64,000 nt of DNA, taken from assembly GCA_005406025.1 (NCBI GenBank), contig BGZK01000291.1, positions 186,001-250,000 of the forward strand, read 5' to 3'. Position numbers and translations under genes: made by a program. Source of the stretch: Eumeta japonica (taxonomy: Eukaryota; Arthropoda; Insecta; Lepidoptera; Psychidae). Under the pieces are notes generated by a model. The model searched no databases and was not told where the DNA came from. It saw only the letters and a program-made list of their open reading frames with translations. Shown one piece after another: positions 60,588-64,000 of the stretch. Position 1 is the first letter of the stretch; every line of letters starts with the position of its first letter.

Positions 60588-61020
60588 TTTTACGTGACAA
60601 CGACTTTGAATGGTAAAATCATTTTAATGTGAATATTCATTCGTATAGTAGGAAGAAGGATGAAATAATAGTAACAATTTAAAACATTTATTTATACAAA
60701 GAATTATATTTAAAACATTAATTTATACAAAGAATCTCGCACTGAATTTCATATTAACAAAATTTTATTTTTACCTTTACACATACATACGTATTTATAT
60801 ACAAATATACATACAATAACTTGCAATACATTTGCAAGCTATGCACTAATTCTCTAGTGCTGCGCGCGCGGCAGACCGATCATAGTTGAGTGGGAGAGAG
60901 ACGCAAGGCATTCGGCGGGCCTCTCTCTCGTTCGGTGACTCATCGTTACGTTACCGAGCGTTACACTTTTTCAAAGTGACTCCCAGCCGCAACCTAATTT
61001 AAGACGTTGTCACGTCAAAA
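60588..61020. mobile_element. 433-bp MITE-like element with ACGTGACAACG termini
   Basis: The left terminus TTTTACGTGACAACG and right terminus CGTTGTCACGTCAAAA are reverse complements with one mismatch. The left half is AT-rich with a tandem TTATACAAAGAAT word. The right half is GC-rich with CTCTCTCTCGTTCGG and GTTACGTTACCGAGCGTTAC. I recall this wording from interspersed repeats in Lepidoptera. No coding frame. Confidence 0.75.
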
Positions 61021-64000
61021 AGAACTAAAAACTTGATAACAATAAATATTTTACAATTTCCACCAGCATCACATGATATCTGGTTTCTCGCAAAATTTTA
61101 TGCAATCTTCTTTTACACGTCTAGTAAATAAAAACGTAACACGCTTCATTTGTAAATTTATAACTTATTGTTGTACGTATTATCACATCATCGAGTTGAC
61201 GGTAATCTTAAACCGTTGTGAAAAATGCGCACAGATAGTTGCTTTAATTTGCTTAATAACTTTCGTTAAACATTATTTTAAAAAGTCGGAGAAATTATTA
61301 TAAAAGATATTCATATAACAATGATAAAATTATTAATTCGTATATGAGGCCCTCAACTTTATCGTCGCGCCGGCGTCCGCGAGCGCCTGCACAAATGCGT
61401 GAGCAATGACTGATAATGCGTGTGAGTATAGCCTAAATATCGCGCTAGAAAGATTTTGCTGTATTATTTTTCATATAGCTGAAATCTTTCAGTTCGCAGT
61501 CGAACACAAAGTTTTTAATATTTAAGAAATGTACATACCAAAAGACATGAAATAAGTGTCTAACTACATCACTTACAGATATTTTATTAGAGAAACATAG
61601 AATCCAATTTTTAATTTCAGAGTTTCGAGATCTAAAATGTTTTGAAAGATACCTATTTTCAGTGCTGTACATATTTTAGTCAGGCGCATATTCCTCTAGA
61701 TGTGACAATAGCTGTATTATTCTACTTTTGGGAACAAAAATGGAACGAAGAACTTCCATTATATTAAGTTACGGTGAAAGTACTTTGGCATGTACAATGT
61801 AAATTAGATATATTTTTACACGTTCTAGTATATTTACTTACATGTCAACTTGTTGCCATTTGATAGATAGTACCATGAGACCATAAGTTTAAAAATTCTA
61901 AAATGTTCGATAAAAAACAATGCGATTTTTAATTTTGACAATGATTCTACATTTTAACCTTACGCTACCTAGAGAGTTCCGGAGTGGCCAAAACAGGTGG
62001 CAATTCTAAAAGTTAAACCAAGGGCTATAAAGATATATATATATATACCATAAGATATCTACTTATGTATACTAATACAAATACGTCAAACATACTCTAT
62101 TTTTTCGCAGGTGGCACCGACTTCATTGGTAACAGAGAGAACAGAGCGTGCCTTATCATTCCCAGCAAAATTTCCAGACTTAAAACACTTAACCACATTT
62201 GTGCTATCCTTGCTGATGCTGCTTTAGATTTATGGACCGTACAAATTTCGTTTGCGACTTGTGCAGTACTTTTGTTGTTTGTGTGGTCAAATTTTAACAA
62301 ACCTTTTTTTTATAAACGTTTTGTCAACTCCTAATAATATTCAGAATAATTTTATCACAACATGATACGTACGAAATGTGAAAGATATCTTTCCCAACGT
62401 ATTACAAATAATATTTGATCTGATCAAAATATAAATGTAATTCTTTAATATATTTCTTATACACAAGGGTAAACAATATGTCTTAGAAATATTTTAAATA
62501 ACAACATCAGTCGTAATAGGTTTTTTCATTAGTTATTTACTACAATTCATTAAATAACAGTTATTAATTTCTATGAATACACGACCTTAATAATAAAAGT
62601 CCAACTAACCTGTTGACTCCATTTTTGAGGTCATAGGTCATGGTGTGCAACACTTACCTGAAAAAAATAAAGTAAATAAATATACGCTGATGCTTTCTAC
62701 TGAAAGATTTTTCATATCAGACCATTGTGGGATATTTTTACGAGATCGGGAATCCATCTTAATGATTTAATTACAGATTATTTATGGACTTGTTAGTGAA
62801 TAATAAATAGAATAATCTAATTAAACTAAATACTAAGCGGCATTTGTTTGTTTCAAAATAACTTCTACTGTTTATCTTTTGGATGTACACCTGTTAATAA
62901 AATGATTACCGGTATTGTAAAAAGATATTACACAGCAAGATATATTTTTTGCCATTGTTTGATATGAAGAAAAAAACAGATAGAAAAAACCAAAAATTGA
63001 CAATACTCATTACTCATTAATATCCAAACAGGACGTCATAACAGGGTCTTACACCGCTCGCGTCGAACTGTTGAACGCACGCGAGCGAAGGAAAATTCTA
63101 ACGAACTTATTCTTGTCTACTTGCAAAGCTCCAACATAAACATTACCATTCTTCAAAAGTTTCCATAAGTTTCAAAGGTTTTCAAGCCTTAAAATTACAC
63201 ATACATTTCGATACAATATTAGATCATACATGATAGCATACTCGTATGTGTATTTAAAGATAAGCCAAGACTTCTATCGTCAAAAGTGTTTCAATAGCTT
63301 ATTGAAACACATTTGACCGTGCTGTTCGATCATCGCAACTCAATATTTTCATTTAGTATTTCATTGTAAGAAGTCATCTAGCGAGTGAGAGTTCCGGTGG
63401 CCCACTCCTTTCTCAATCACCCCACTGCCTCTTCGATCGTCCCACTCCCCTTTTCATCAATTCACTCCCCCATCTATCCTATTCCTACCCAAGGATCACC
63501 TACTTTTTAATGGATCGCATGCTTATTTGTCACTCGAAACTGGTACAAAGAAAAAAAATTAAAAATAATCTACAGATACCATCAGTTTATAGATGACACA
63601 CTAAAAATTATGAAAATGAAAAATAATACACCGATTATGTAACAAATTAACAAACACCACCAAAACTACTAAACTGTTTTTTTAGAGCAGCACTATCTCG
63701 GTAATTGCTTAGTTTTCGGCACACTCACATCCGACACAGCAAAAAACAATAGCCGAAATTAGTAAGTGTCGGACACTAAAGCTCGAAACTCGTGTGCCTT
63801 TACGTATTAACTATTATTTTAAGTAAAATCATTGTGAGCAAAAGTGAAATTGTAAGCCGTGGTCAAGAACCAGTGCAAGGTGAAAACATCCAAAAAACTA
63901 GTGCATATAAAATTAAAATAAAAAAATCAAATCTTCAACAGCAATGGTCGTCTCAATCGGGCTCATTAATAAGTAATAAGATTTAATTTTTCACTCGTAT
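61021..64000. other. No gene supported
   Basis: A + frame at 62065-62334 follows an acceptor-like TTTTTTCGCAG (62110) and includes RLKTLNHICAILADAALDL and a hydrophobic stretch FATCAVLLLFVW; it could be an exon of a membrane protein but is unassigned. A CCCACTCC-rich patch lies at 63400-63475. Near the end, 63755-63880 looks leader-like (AGTGTCGGACACT, then an open frame with a GTGCAAG|GTGAAA donor-like site). Confidence 0.35.

Overview
The window looks like AT-rich insect nuclear DNA, most likely from a moth or butterfly (Lepidoptera). The signs are small exons split by introns with GT..AG borders, dense decayed mariner, RTE, Penelope and BEL/Pao transposons, and several interspersed repeats whose wording I recall from lepidopteran genomes (for example 37.6 kb, 32.4 kb, 60.6-61.0 kb). 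There are no bacterial operons, rRNA genes, convincing tRNA genes or CRISPR arrays.

The central content (15.7-39.2 kb) is a head-to-tail array of four copies of one small secreted-protein gene, all on the + strand. It resembles the insect DUF1091/DM8 family, a probable MD-2-like lipid-binding fold. Each complete copy has four coding exons joined by phase-0 introns: a 17-codon signal peptide, then 52, 52 and 61-66 codons. Copy B (19769-24612, 187 aa) and copy D (35607-39190, 182 aa) are intact. Copy A (15770-16529) is a frameshifted two-exon remnant. Copy C (26849-28986) is a pseudogene whose third exon is missing and whose second intron region holds a Penelope-like fragment. The introns are full of transposon debris.

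The array grew by segmental duplication. The 3' flank of copy D (39539-45314) is repeated nearly identically at 1-11955, which predicts another copy of the gene just left of the window. The 3' flank of copy C (28987-about 30790) is an older, diverged version of the same flank. The left duplicate was later split, inside a dead mariner gene, by a 6.15-kb insertion (3961-10110) bounded by a 24-bp direct repeat. That insertion is built of three kinds of tandem repeat, and one of them still carries recognisable protein-like reading frames on the - strand.

From 45.3 kb rightward the character changes. A GC-rich block and a plausible first coding exon (45631-45711, + strand, strong donor) lie directly beside the duplication breakpoint. 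The remaining 18 kb is mostly non-coding, like a long intron or intergenic region. It holds MITE-like inverted-repeat elements, a mariner corpse, an endonuclease-like fragment, a long TG microsatellite and a few unassigned exon candidates. Everything was read by eye; no database or alignment program was used.
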